Assembly: GCF_030817535.1 (NCBI RefSeq)
Contig: NZ_JAUSZL010000002.1
Coordinates: forward strand, 6,076,001-6,140,000
Direction: 5' to 3'
Length of the DNA: 64,000 nt
From: Streptomyces sp. V3I8
GTDB lineage: Bacteria > Actinomycetota > Actinomycetes > Streptomycetales > Streptomycetaceae
Part shown: in pieces, positions 40,911-49,875 of the stretch
Position numbering within the stretch: the first letter of the stretch is position 1
How the letters are laid out: each line of letters begins with the position of its first letter
The notes under the pieces: model-generated
Database searches by the model: none
What the model was told of the DNA's origin: nothing
What the model saw: the letters and a program-made list of their open reading frames with translations, nothing else
Program-made: the position numbers and the translations under genes

Positions 40911-41323
40911 GGCAGACGAGCCGGGCGGACGGCCGCGTGGAGTCCCCTTCGGGGGCGCTTCCCGAGGAACGTCCGGGCTCCACAGGGCAGGGTGATGGCT
41001 AACGGCCACCCGGGGTGACCCGCGGGACAGTGCCACAGAAAACAGACCGCCGGGGACCTCGGTCCCCGGTAAGGGTGAAACGGTGGTGTAAGAGACCACC
41101 AGCGCCTGAGGTGACTCAGGCGGCTAGGTAAACCCCACCCGGAGCAAGGTCAAAAGGAGACACCCCGGTGTCTCTGCGCGGACGTTCGAGGGCTGCCCGC
41201 CCGAGTCCGTGGGTAGACCGCACGAGGCCGGCGGCAACGCCGGCCCTAGATGGATGGCCGTCTCCCCGGCCGCCGCGAGGCAGCCGGGCGACAGAACCCG
41301 GCGTACAGCCCGACTCGTCTGCC
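40911..41323 (+). ncRNA. rnpB: RNase P RNA (class A)
   Basis: The 5' end GGCAGACGAG pairs with the 3' end CTCGTCTGCC (P1). Universal parts are present: GAGGAACGTCCGGGCTCCAC, CAGGGTGATGGCTAACGGCC, GTGCCACAGAAAACAGACCG, AAGGGTGAAACGGTG and GACAGAACCCGGCGTACAGC. Length is about 413 bases. It matures the 5' ends of tRNAs together with RnpA. It marks the last clear core gene before the biosynthetic cluster. Confidence 0.97.
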
Positions 41324-41849
41324 GCCACCTGCGGCCTTGCCTTCGAAAGGGTCTCCGGCCTGCCTCGGAACTCCTGTCGGTGCGCCGGCCCGGGGACTTC
41401 GCCGAGCGGCCCCACGCGCACACGGCGTGCAGCGGCACAGTGCCGCCTGCGAGGGCTTCGGTCAGGTCCAGCAGCCCTGAGGCCGTGCGCCGAGACGCCG
41501 GGTAGCGCGGCTCCGCGCCGCGGGCAGGGGCCCTTCTTCGTGTTCAGCCGCATGGACACCCAGCCCTCCCTTCGTCCGTGGCGGCAAGGCGGTCGACACC
41601 GGACACCGCCACGACACCGGATACCTCCAGGGGCGACGGCAGGATCGGTCGGCGAAAGGGAATCCGGTCAGAGCGCGACCACCGGCCGAGTCGCTCATTT
41701 CTTTATCGCCATGGCACCCGCGCATAACCCGTCCACAGGTGCAGGACTTTCACCCCGGCATGGATGCGCCCATTCCCGATCGTGCTCGCACTTCCTTACC
41801 GATTCTGCTTCAATGTTCCAAAATTTTCCGCAGACGAGACGGGATCAAG
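41324..41849. other. Non-coding gap between rnpB and the biosynthetic cluster
   Basis: 526 bases. The first part continues GC-rich; from about 41690 the base composition falls (TTTCTTTATCGCC, AAAATTTTCCG), as in a promoter region for the amidinohydrolase gene. No reading frame looks coding, no tRNA or attachment repeat was found, and no rho-independent terminator stands out. Confidence 0.6.
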
Positions 41850-42692
41850 GTGGCAGACATAAATATGGAACGGTCGACGGAAAGTGCTCGTGCGGCATCG
41901 CCGCGGCGTTATCTGATGTGTCGCCCCACACACTTTGATGTCACGTATTCGATCAACCCGTGGATGGACCCGAGCAAGCCCACCTCGGCAGAGGTCGGGC
42001 TGGCCCAGTGGGAGGAGCTGCACGACACGTTCGTCGAACTCGGCCACGAGGTGCAGCTCATAGAGCCGGTGCCGGGACTGCCCGACATGGTGTTCGCCGC
42101 GAACGGTGCCATCGTCATAGACAACAAGGTGCTCGTCGCCCGCTTCCGGCATTCCCAGCGTGTCGACGAGTCGGCCGCCTACCTCGAGTGGTTCAGCCGT
42201 GGCGGCTGGTCGGAGGTTCGGCAGGCCGAGTACGTCAATGAGGGCGAAGGCGACTTCCTCTTCGCGGGTGGGGAGATCCTCGCCGGCAGCGGGTTCCGCT
42301 CCGACCTGCGGTCGCACGACGAGGTGAGCGAGTTCTTCGGCCGTCCCGTGGTGACCTTGACACTGGTCGATCCGCGGTTCTACCACCTCGACACGGCGTT
42401 GTCGGTGCTCGCGGACGGGGAGATCATGTACAACCGGGCGGCGTTCTCCCCGGAGAGCCAGTCGGTTCTGGCCGAGCGTTTCCCCGACGCGATCCTGGCT
42501 GACCGGGCCGACGCGGTCACCTTCGGCCTGAACGCCCTGTCGGACGGTCGGAACGTGATACTGCCGCAGCAGGCCGTGGGTCTCGCGGCGCAGTTGCGCG
42601 AGCGCGGCTATCACCCCGTCGGGGCCGACCTGACCGAGCTCCTGAAGGCGGGCGGCAGCGTCAAGTGCTGCACGCTCGAGCTGCGGGGCTAG
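41850..42692 (+). CDS. Pentein-family amidinohydrolase (dimethylargininase-like)
   Basis: About 280 residues from a GTG at 41850 (an ATG at 41865 is the alternative). It has the DDAH-like blocks FAANGAIVID, NEGEGDFLFAGG, FYHLDTALSVL with the catalytic His, and the nucleophile Cys in SVKCCTLELRG. The family hydrolyses arginine or methylated arginines to citrulline, or moves amidino groups. It is the first gene on the cluster side of rnpB. It could be a core gene or supply a precursor; a guanidino or citrulline unit in the product is one idea. Confidence 0.82.
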   Translation: MADINMERSTESARAASPRRYLMCRPTHFDVTYSINPWMDPSKPTSAEVGLAQWEELHDTFVELGHEVQLIEPVPGLPDMVFAANGAIVIDNKVLVARFRHSQRVDESAAYLEWFSRGGWSEVRQAEYVNEGEGDFLFAGGEILAGSGFRSDLRSHDEVSEFFGRPVVTLTLVDPRFYHLDTALSVLADGEIMYNRAAFSPESQSVLAERFPDAILADRADAVTFGLNALSDGRNVILPQQAVGLAAQLRERGYHPVGADLTELLKAGGSVKCCTLELRG

Positions 42693-42734
42693 GCGTGTTC
42701 CGGGCACCGGCCGAACGTGGCCGGGCCGTCCGGT

Positions 42735-42761
42735 TGTCCTGTTGACGGGACGGCCCCGCCG
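42735..42761. promoter_or_regulatory. Palindromic site shared with the NRPS upstream region, copy 1
   Basis: TGTCCTGT-TG-ACGGGACG (one mismatch in each arm), followed by GCCCCGCCG. A nearly identical 21-base segment (GTTGACGGGACGGCCCNGCCG) recurs at 62474-62494, upstream of the NRPS gene. Confidence 0.5.
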
Positions 42762-42960
42762 ACTGGTCCGGCTGATCCTGCACAAAGCGCTTTCCGGTTC
42801 ACCGGACATCCGTCGGAGGGTATATTCGGGCGCAGCCGGAATCAGAAACCGGAAATGCGGGAGCGTGTGCGGTCAGTGCTTGCCGGTCGGAAATTCGGTC
42901 GGCACCGGACAATCAGTCGAATATATCGGGTGATTGCTGTGTCGTTCGTATTTCAGGCGC

Positions 42961-42992
42961 ACCTTCCGGGTCGTTCTGTCGACCCGGAAGGT
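42961..42992. terminator. Perfect hairpin upstream of the thioesterase
   Basis: ACCTTCCGGGTCG-TTCTGT-CGACCCGGAAGGT: 13-bp perfect stem, 6-base loop, no U tract. It lies 110 bases before the thioesterase ATG and may be a terminator, attenuator or protein site. The whole gap 42693-43101 holds no convincing gene. Confidence 0.6.
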
Positions 42993-43101
42993 TCTCCCGA
43001 AGGCCAATATTTTAGCGATTTCGGCAGCCTACCGAGCGCGCCGGCGAGTAATACGCGCAGAGCCCTCCGCGATCGTGCCCCGGAACACGGAGGAAGAAGC
43101 G

Positions 43102-43923
43102 ATGAAGAGCATGCGCCGCCACGACGCCGTGCGCAGCAGCTGGATACGCCAGTTCCACGAACCGCGAGACGACGGTCGTCTGACGGTGATCTGCTTTCCG
43201 CACGCCGGAGGATCCGCGTCGGCCTACTTCTCCCTGTCGGAGGCGCTGTCCGCCACGGCCGATGTGCTGATCGTGCAGTATCCCGGCAGGCAGGACCGTC
43301 TGGACGAACCCCCTCTGGAGGATCTGCTGGAGATGGCGGACCGCGCCACCGAGGCTCTGGAACCCTGGCGGGACAGGCCGGTAGCCCTTTTCGGGCACAG
43401 CATGGGATCCGCCCTGGCTTACGAGGTCGCGCTGCGGATGGAACGGCGACCGGGCAGCGACCTGTCGGGTCTGATCGTCTCGGGCCGTGCGGCGCCGTCC
43501 GTCCGCCAGGACCGCGGCCTCCACCGGCTGGACGACGAGGGCATCACCAAGCGCATGGTGGAGCTCGCGGGGACACCGCCGGCCCTGCTGGCCGACAAGG
43601 AGCTTCTGGCGACGGTCATCCCGCCCCTGCGCGCCGACTTCAAGGCAGTGGAGACGTACCAGGGACTCCCGGGCGACAAGGTCGGTTGCCCCATCAGCGG
43701 TTACTGCGGGGAGCAGGACACGGACGTGCCGCGCGACGGATTCCTCAAGTGGCGCGAACACACGACGGCGCAGTGCACGACCAGGTTCTTCGACGGCGGT
43801 CACTTCTATCTCCAGTCACAGGTGCCTGAGGTGGCCCGGACCATCTCGCGGGACCTGGCGGCCTTCTCCCTCGCGTACCGCGGTGAGGAACCGCTTTCCG
43901 CGGCCGGTCGACGCAGCGTGTGA
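43102..43923 (+). CDS. Type II thioesterase
   Basis: A 273-residue alpha/beta hydrolase. The nucleophile elbow is GHSMGS, the start motif is CFPHAGGSASAYF, and the late His is in FFDGGHFYL. Type II thioesterases clear misprimed carrier proteins of NRPS or PKS lines. The ATG at 43102 has AGGAAGAA ahead. This supports an NRPS cluster beginning in this area. Confidence 0.93.
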   Translation: MKSMRRHDAVRSSWIRQFHEPRDDGRLTVICFPHAGGSASAYFSLSEALSATADVLIVQYPGRQDRLDEPPLEDLLEMADRATEALEPWRDRPVALFGHSMGSALAYEVALRMERRPGSDLSGLIVSGRAAPSVRQDRGLHRLDDEGITKRMVELAGTPPALLADKELLATVIPPLRADFKAVETYQGLPGDKVGCPISGYCGEQDTDVPRDGFLKWREHTTAQCTTRFFDGGHFYLQSQVPEVARTISRDLAAFSLAYRGEEPLSAAGRRSV

Positions 43924-44056
43924 GGCGAGCGGCCGGCCCGGCCCGGCGGAAGGATCCGGTCGACGCTTTCCGTGCCCGGGACGTCGGGGAACCGCGGGGG
44001 AGACGATGGGATCCGGACGTCGCACGGGGAACTGACCGAAACCGCCCTCTCGCGGC

Positions 44057-44086
44057 TTGACGCGATGTATCGCGTTTCCCTAATCT
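44057..44086 (+). promoter_or_regulatory. Exporter promoter with an embedded palindrome
   Basis: TTGACG at 44057-44062 and TAATCT at 44081-44086, 18 bases apart: a strong vegetative-type promoter. The spacer holds CGCGAT-GT-ATCGCG (44061-44074), a perfect 6-bp inverted repeat, which a repressor could use to block the promoter. It lies about 95 bases before the DrrA-like gene. Confidence 0.75.
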
Positions 44087-44179
44087 CGCATCGCTGCTCA
44101 ATCGGCCCTTCGGGTAAGGGCGTCAGCGATTCCGACGACCACTCATGCCCGAAACCACTCGTACTTGGGGAGATCCTTC

Positions 44180-45186
<1,007 letters not shown>

Positions 45187-45190
<4 letters not shown>

Positions 45191-46053
45191 CCACCCCCAC
45201 CGTCCCGACCACCCCGACCGCCCCGGTGCCCGCGCCGCCGCGCGCCAGGGACGGTTTCGGACAGTCCGTCCGTGACTCGATCGTCATCGCCAAGACCAAC
45301 CTGCTCCGACTGACGCGGGTCCCCGAGGTCGTCATCTTCACGATGATCCAGCCGGTCATCTTCGTCGTGATGTTCTCGTACGTGTTCGGCGGGTCCATGA
45401 GCGTCGGCGGGACCGCGGCCCCCAGCGTCTATCGCGAGTTCCTGATGGTCGGCATCTTCGCCCAGACCGTCGTCTTCGCCACCGTGACCTCCAGTGGTGC
45501 CATCGCCCACGACATGAGCAAGGGACTCATCGACCGGTTCCGGTCGCTGCCGATGGCGCGCGGCGCGGTGCTCAGCGGCCGGACGTTCGCCGACCTGGTG
45601 CTGATGACGTTCACCGTGATCGTGCTGGCGATCGTCGGGGCACTGGTCGGCTGGCGCTTCCACGAAGGCGTACCCAAGGCGCTGGCGGCCTTCGGCCTGG
45701 TCGTTCTGCTCGGGTACGCGTTCACCTGGGTCGGCGCGCTGATCGGTGTGTCGGTCCGTAGCCCCGAAGCCGCGTCCTCCGCGCCGATGCTCTGGATCCT
45801 TCCGGTCACGTTCATCTCCAACGCCTTCGTGGACCCCGGACAGATGACACCCTGGCTGCGGCACGTGGCTGACTGGAACCCCTTCAGCGCCACCGTGCAG
45901 GCCGGCCGGGAGCTGTTCGGCAACCCGGGTGTCCGGACGTCGGACGCCTGGCCGATGGAGAACGCGGTGCTCGCCTCGCTGATCTACTCGGTCGTCATCA
46001 TCGTCGTCTGCCGCACCCTCGCCGTGCGCAAGTACCGGAATTCCACTTCGTAG
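45187..46053 (+). CDS. DrrB-like ABC-2 permease
   Basis: A 288-residue membrane protein with six helices and the DrrB/ABC-2 layout (PEVVIFTMIQPVIFVVMF, GAIAHDMSKGLIDRFRSLPM, LPVTFISNAFVDP). Its GTG overlaps the ATPase stop by four bases. It forms the export channel of the pair. Confidence 0.92.
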
Positions 46054-46185
46054 CCGAGCTGCCGGAACACCGCCTGCGGCTCGGCTCGCCCCCCGCTGTG
46101 CGCGCCGTGTCACCGTCGCACCCGGCTCCGGTCCTCGCGCCGGCATCCGTACCGCTGCCCTGGACCCGCGTTCCCCCGCCGGTGT

Positions 46186-47403
46186 TCAGGGCAGCACGCA
46201 TGGGGTGGGCACACCGGCGCACGGATCCCGCGGACTGCTCGGCGGAGGGCTGAAAGAAGCATCGAGGCGCCGGTACGCGTAAGCGGAGGAGACAAGGGCC
46301 ATGTGGCGGTGCCAGCCGGGAAAGGAGCGGCCCTCGAAGTCGCCGAGGCCGAAGTCGCGCTTCATGATGCCGATGGAGGTGGTGACACTCGTTCTCAGCG
46401 TGGACAGGGACATGACCTCGTCGAGGGGCCGGTCGGTGAGGTTGGTGATCCAGACGGGGCCGGAGCGGTGGTCCTGGGTCACTTCGGCCAGGAGGCGAAA
46501 GGGGACATCGGGCCCGGCGGTTCGGCCACCGGGCAGGCGGATCAGCGCGGACCGGACCTGTGCGCGCCGCTGCTGGCCGCCCTCCGAGGTGACCACCACG
46601 TCGTGGGTGGTGGAGGCGGAGGCCACGCACTCGGCGGCACTGAGGAGCACCCGGGTGGGCGGAGCGCCCTCGCCGGTGGGATGGACCCTCAGATGCGGGG
46701 GCAGCGTGACGACGAAATCGCGCTCTCGCCGGCTGAGCCCACGCACGAACGGGTCCGCGTCGGGAGTGCCGCTCATGTCGGCCACGAGAGGAACGGAAGG
46801 GCAAACCGTGCGGTCGGCCAAGGTGTCGACGAGATCGAGCATCTGAGCTCCCAGCGGGCGGTACTCCACCGCTTCCGGGACGCGTGCGCGCCGGCGCAGC
46901 TGCTCGTCCTTCGTCCACATCGCGGGCAGATGCAGCCGCCACTCGACGGGTACCTGCACCGATCCTATGGAGACGAACGCGCCAATTCCCAATTGGCAGT
47001 TGAGGGTGCGCTCAGAGATCGGGTCGAAGTAGCGGTGCACGCCGACCGACTGCTCACCCGACTTGGGTATGACCACGCGTTGGATCGTCCACGCGGAGGC
47101 GGGTCTGCACGCCTCGGCCCAGCGGGTGAGGTTGCGCATGACCGAATCCCAGTCCCATGGGCTGGTGGAGACGAACTGGCGAAGCGACTGGGCGGCAGTG
47201 GGCGAGGTGGACACGCAGAGGGCCAGGCGCCGCACGGACTTGTTCCCCGGCGTGATGAGCAGTCCCGACAAGTAGGCCCGCGCCCACCTTCGTTGGTCGG
47301 CCCGTCTCATACCGCTGAAGATTTCGTCGGAAAAGGCGACCAAGTCTGAGTCGAGGTCGGCAAGGGTCCGCTGTTCACTCGCGGCTGCGCCGAGCCTGGT
47401 CAT
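46186..47403 (-). CDS. IS701-transposase-like protein lacking the first catalytic Asp
   Basis: A 405-residue protein from an ATG at 47403 (AAGGGGAA ahead). It aligns by eye with IS701 DDE transposases. The block usually written IDDTGFPKKGKHSVGV reads IQRVVIPKSGEQSVGV here, so the first DD is lost. The second Asp (LVADMSG) and the late Glu (FGLGDFEGRSFPGWHRH) remain. No terminal inverted repeats were noticed around it. It is therefore probably a domesticated, non-cutting protein, perhaps a DNA-binding regulator of the cluster. Confidence 0.8.
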   Translation of the reverse strand: MTRLGAAASEQRTLADLDSDLVAFSDEIFSGMRRADQRRWARAYLSGLLITPGNKSVRRLALCVSTSPTAAQSLRQFVSTSPWDWDSVMRNLTRWAEACRPASAWTIQRVVIPKSGEQSVGVHRYFDPISERTLNCQLGIGAFVSIGSVQVPVEWRLHLPAMWTKDEQLRRRARVPEAVEYRPLGAQMLDLVDTLADRTVCPSVPLVADMSGTPDADPFVRGLSRRERDFVVTLPPHLRVHPTGEGAPPTRVLLSAAECVASASTTHDVVVTSEGGQQRRAQVRSALIRLPGGRTAGPDVPFRLLAEVTQDHRSGPVWITNLTDRPLDEVMSLSTLRTSVTTSIGIMKRDFGLGDFEGRSFPGWHRHMALVSSAYAYRRLDASFSPPPSSPRDPCAGVPTPCVLP

Positions 47404-48064
47404 GGTGCAATTCCCCTTACGGCCGATCGGTGCACGGTCACCAGAGTCGAAGCACGAATCGTGATGCGACGCAACCGACGAGCAGGACTTGGCTGAAATG
47501 CATCGCGTCGGGCGGGTGTGCTTCATCCCTGAAGCCATGAGGGCGCGTATCAGTCAAGCACTACCGGCTCTGACGGCCCCCGAAGCCGATGAAATCCTGC
47601 CACCTCCGAACCGGAACCGCACCCCCTACTTGCGAGTTATCGACGTTCCGGTCCGGTGAAGCGGCCTATCGGGGACGCTCGTGCCGTGCTCGGCCGCGCT
47701 GCGGAAGCCGACTGTCCGTTTGGTGTGGCTTGATGGCTGGATGGGGAAATTGCGGAATAGCTGAGGTTGTCGAGCGCCGTAACGATTCGGCGTTATTTCT
47801 CATTGTATGGGCCGCGTTAGCTCCGTCCGAACGGAACGCGATCTTCCTGTTTTGGTGTGGGAGTTCCCAGCGGGGGTACGTACTGCGAACTTCAACAAGT
47901 ACGTGCAGTCAGAGCAACGCGCTTGATATCGACATTACCTTGAGTTTTACTCGACTCTGACGGCTCAGGCGGTCGCAACGCCTGGTGCTCGTCAACGTGA
48001 AGTACCGCATCGACAGCCGCGTACTTGCGGAAATCAAGTCGAGGTGAACGGGGGATAATTCGTC
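47404..48064. other. Long AT-richer regulatory gap before lmbU
   Basis: 661 bases of lower GC than the surrounding genes, between divergent genes. It holds ACGTACT-N13-AGTACGT at 47878-47904, a candidate regulator site. A 123-codon frame at 47589-47960 lacks coding bias and was not accepted. Confidence 0.6.
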
Positions 48065-48739
48065 ATGTCGAAAACCGACGCAACGAAGTCTGTGCTGTTC
48101 CGAAAGAGAGCGGAATCCGTCCCGAGGCAGGGCGGTGGCGTCAATGAAGTCGGACAACCCGCTCAGGTCCTCACCACGAAAGTAGGTCTGCAGTTACCTG
48201 CTGGACTCACCTTTGAGAACTGGGAGTCGGCGGGACGTCAGCTCTCCGGAATCGTCAACTCGACCTCCTGGTGGCTCGGTGACTGGCTGGTGTACGGGAA
48301 GGACCACTACAGCGACCGGTACGAGCGAGGAGTTCGTGCGGCCGGCCTTCAGTACCAGACGCTGCGGAATTACGCCTGGGTGTCCCGTCGGTTCCCCATG
48401 GACCGGCGACGAGCCGCGCTGAGTTTTCAACACCACGCCGAGCTGGCTTCCCGGCCGGTCGAGGAGCAGGAGCGGTGGCTCGATCAGGCCGAGCAGCAGG
48501 GCTGGAGCACCAAGCAGTTGCGCCGGGCCATGCGCGTCGCGCGCGGGGAAGAGGCGCGGGAGACACTGCAGGCCGATCTGACAAGGCGGCTCGCCGTACC
48601 TGACAACCGTCTTCAGTGGTGGCACAAGGCGGCGACGCAGTCCGGGGTCGAACTCGAGCAGTGGGTTCTCGCCACGCTCGACCACGCGGCTGGACAGGTC
48701 CTGGAAGAACTGCAGGAGCAGGCCAGCGTCAGTGCCTGA
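48065..48739 (+). CDS. LmbU-family transcriptional regulator
   Basis: A 224-residue member of the LmbU family (lincomycin LmbU, novobiocin NovE, himastatin HmtD). The family core is readable: WESAGRQLSGIVNSTSWWLG, then DWLVYGKDHYSDRYERGV and YAWVSRRFPMDRRR. The basic, helical C-terminal half (RRAMRVARGEE) ends in HAAGQVLEELQEQ. These proteins are cluster-situated activators. The start ATG at 48065 lies after GGGGGA. Confidence 0.9.
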   Translation: MSKTDATKSVLFRKRAESVPRQGGGVNEVGQPAQVLTTKVGLQLPAGLTFENWESAGRQLSGIVNSTSWWLGDWLVYGKDHYSDRYERGVRAAGLQYQTLRNYAWVSRRFPMDRRRAALSFQHHAELASRPVEEQERWLDQAEQQGWSTKQLRRAMRVARGEEARETLQADLTRRLAVPDNRLQWWHKAATQSGVELEQWVLATLDHAAGQVLEELQEQASVSA

Positions 48740-48753
48740 TGCGCCGGAGTGAC

Positions 48754-48804
48754 GCAGAACCGCGGGGCCCGTCTCCCTTCGGAGTCCGGGTCCTGCGGTT
48801 CTGC
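48754..48804. terminator. Bidirectional terminator between lmbU and the piperazate synthase gene
   Basis: GCAGAACCGC pairs perfectly with GCGGTTCTGC; a G/C-rich inner part with a TTCG-like tip fills the middle. It lies between two convergent genes. Confidence 0.85.
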
Positions 48805-48827
48805 CGGGTCTGGGGCGGGCGGGAAGC

Positions 48828-49484
48828 TCAGGGACCTGTGTGTGGCAGCCGGCTCATCAGCTCCGCGGTCTCGCGGTGCCGGGTGCACTCGCGCCCGCCG
48901 AACGACTTCTGCACGCGGTCGCGGACCTCGGTGGGCTGCTCCTGGCTGAGCTTGAACATGCCCTCGGCCCCGGTCACCGTCACCCGGAACGCGCCGACGG
49001 CCGGGACGATCTTGCGGAAGTAGTCGACCGACTCCGATTGGTCCCAGCCGTCCCCGAACCGTGCCTCGAAGGTCAGCGCAGTGGCCTGTACGACGTCGAG
49101 CGTCTCCTCGAGGGAATCGATTTTCTCCACCACGCCGCGCACGTGTACCGACGTGAAGTTCCACGTCGGCGCGGCCGGCGTCACCTCGTACACCGCCGGC
49201 GAGACATATGCATGCGGTCCGGTGAAAGAAAGCAGAATGACGTCTTCGGTCTCCAGGGCCCGCCAATGAGGATTGGCTCTGTTCATGTGTCCCAGCAGAG
49301 TGGCCCCTGTCAGGTCGTCCGGCCATTTGTCGGCCGCTTGGGGATCGGGGATGACAGGAAGATGCGTGGCATAGGGCCCGTCGTCGGCGCTGCCGTTGAT
49401 CACCGCAAGTGCCAACGGATTTTCGCGGATCAGATCGGCCATCCACGAGCTGTCCGGCTCGCGGTAGTGGCTGGGAACGAACAC
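48828..49484 (-). CDS. PaiB/KtzT-like piperazate synthase
   Basis: A 218-residue protein of the PaiB/FMN-binding split-barrel group, to which piperazate synthases (KtzT, PipS) belong. Visible family blocks are GATLLGHMNRANPHW, SFTGPHAYVSPAVYE and PTWNFTSVHVRG. In the pathway a heme-dependent member closes N5-hydroxy-ornithine to L-piperazic acid with N-N bond formation. The divergent neighbour is an ornithine N-hydroxylase, which fits. A simple PaiB-type regulator is possible but less likely in this setting. Confidence 0.82.
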   Translation of the reverse strand: MFVPSHYREPDSSWMADLIRENPLALAVINGSADDGPYATHLPVIPDPQAADKWPDDLTGATLLGHMNRANPHWRALETEDVILLSFTGPHAYVSPAVYEVTPAAPTWNFTSVHVRGVVEKIDSLEETLDVVQATALTFEARFGDGWDQSESVDYFRKIVPAVGAFRVTVTGAEGMFKLSQEQPTEVRDRVQKSFGGRECTRHRETAELMSRLPHTGP

Positions 49485-49875
49485 TTGGAAATCACACCCC
49501 TCGTTGGTTTAGTGGTCATGACGCGGATCCAAGTCGCCGAAGACTACCGGCAGATTGTGTGCGGCGAGCACGGCATCAAAGCCTATTCCTGTCCTGTCGC
49601 CAGGACAGCCGGTGCTTCAGAGGCACTATGGTGGGGTCTCTTGCAATGGCTTTCCCCGGGCATCTATGTTGGCCTCGCGATGGTCTCCAGTGCAACACTG
49701 AACGGGTGACTTTCAGGTCGCCGGTCGCGATATTCCGCGGGCATTCGAGACCTGATCAAAAATGATCTCGACGCGAGTAGATAGAATTTCCGGTCGGGAT
49801 TTCCTGGACTACCGCAATTTGCCCATCGAAGATGTGGAAGTCCCTGTCGCGCGAGGCTAGCGGGAGAAAAATTCT
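49485..49875. other. Divergent promoter region between the two piperazate genes
   Basis: 391 bases with AT-rich ends. A 63-codon frame (49518-49709, MTRIQVAEDYRQIVCGEHG) has no ribosome site and mixed codon use, so it is not called. One promoter on each strand is expected. Confidence 0.55.

Noticed and set aside
42742..42933. A 63-residue protein upstream of the thioesterase
   Set aside because: Composition is unlike true genes here and it overlaps the palindromic site.
46186..47403. A complete insertion sequence
   Set aside because: No terminal inverted repeats or target-site duplication were seen, and a catalytic Asp is missing.
47589..47960. A 123-residue protein upstream of lmbU
   Set aside because: Codon use is not biased toward G/C in third positions and there is no ribosome site.
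48828..49484. A plain PaiB transcriptional regulator
   Set aside because: Possible by family, but the divergent ornithine N-hydroxylase and the NRPS setting fit piperazate synthase better.
49505..49530. A tRNA-like GGTTTAGTGGTC segment
   Set aside because: No cloverleaf can be folded and no acceptor stem is present.
49518..49709. A 63-residue protein in the piperazate gap
   Set aside because: There is no ribosome site, codon bias is weak, and the gap must also hold two promoters.
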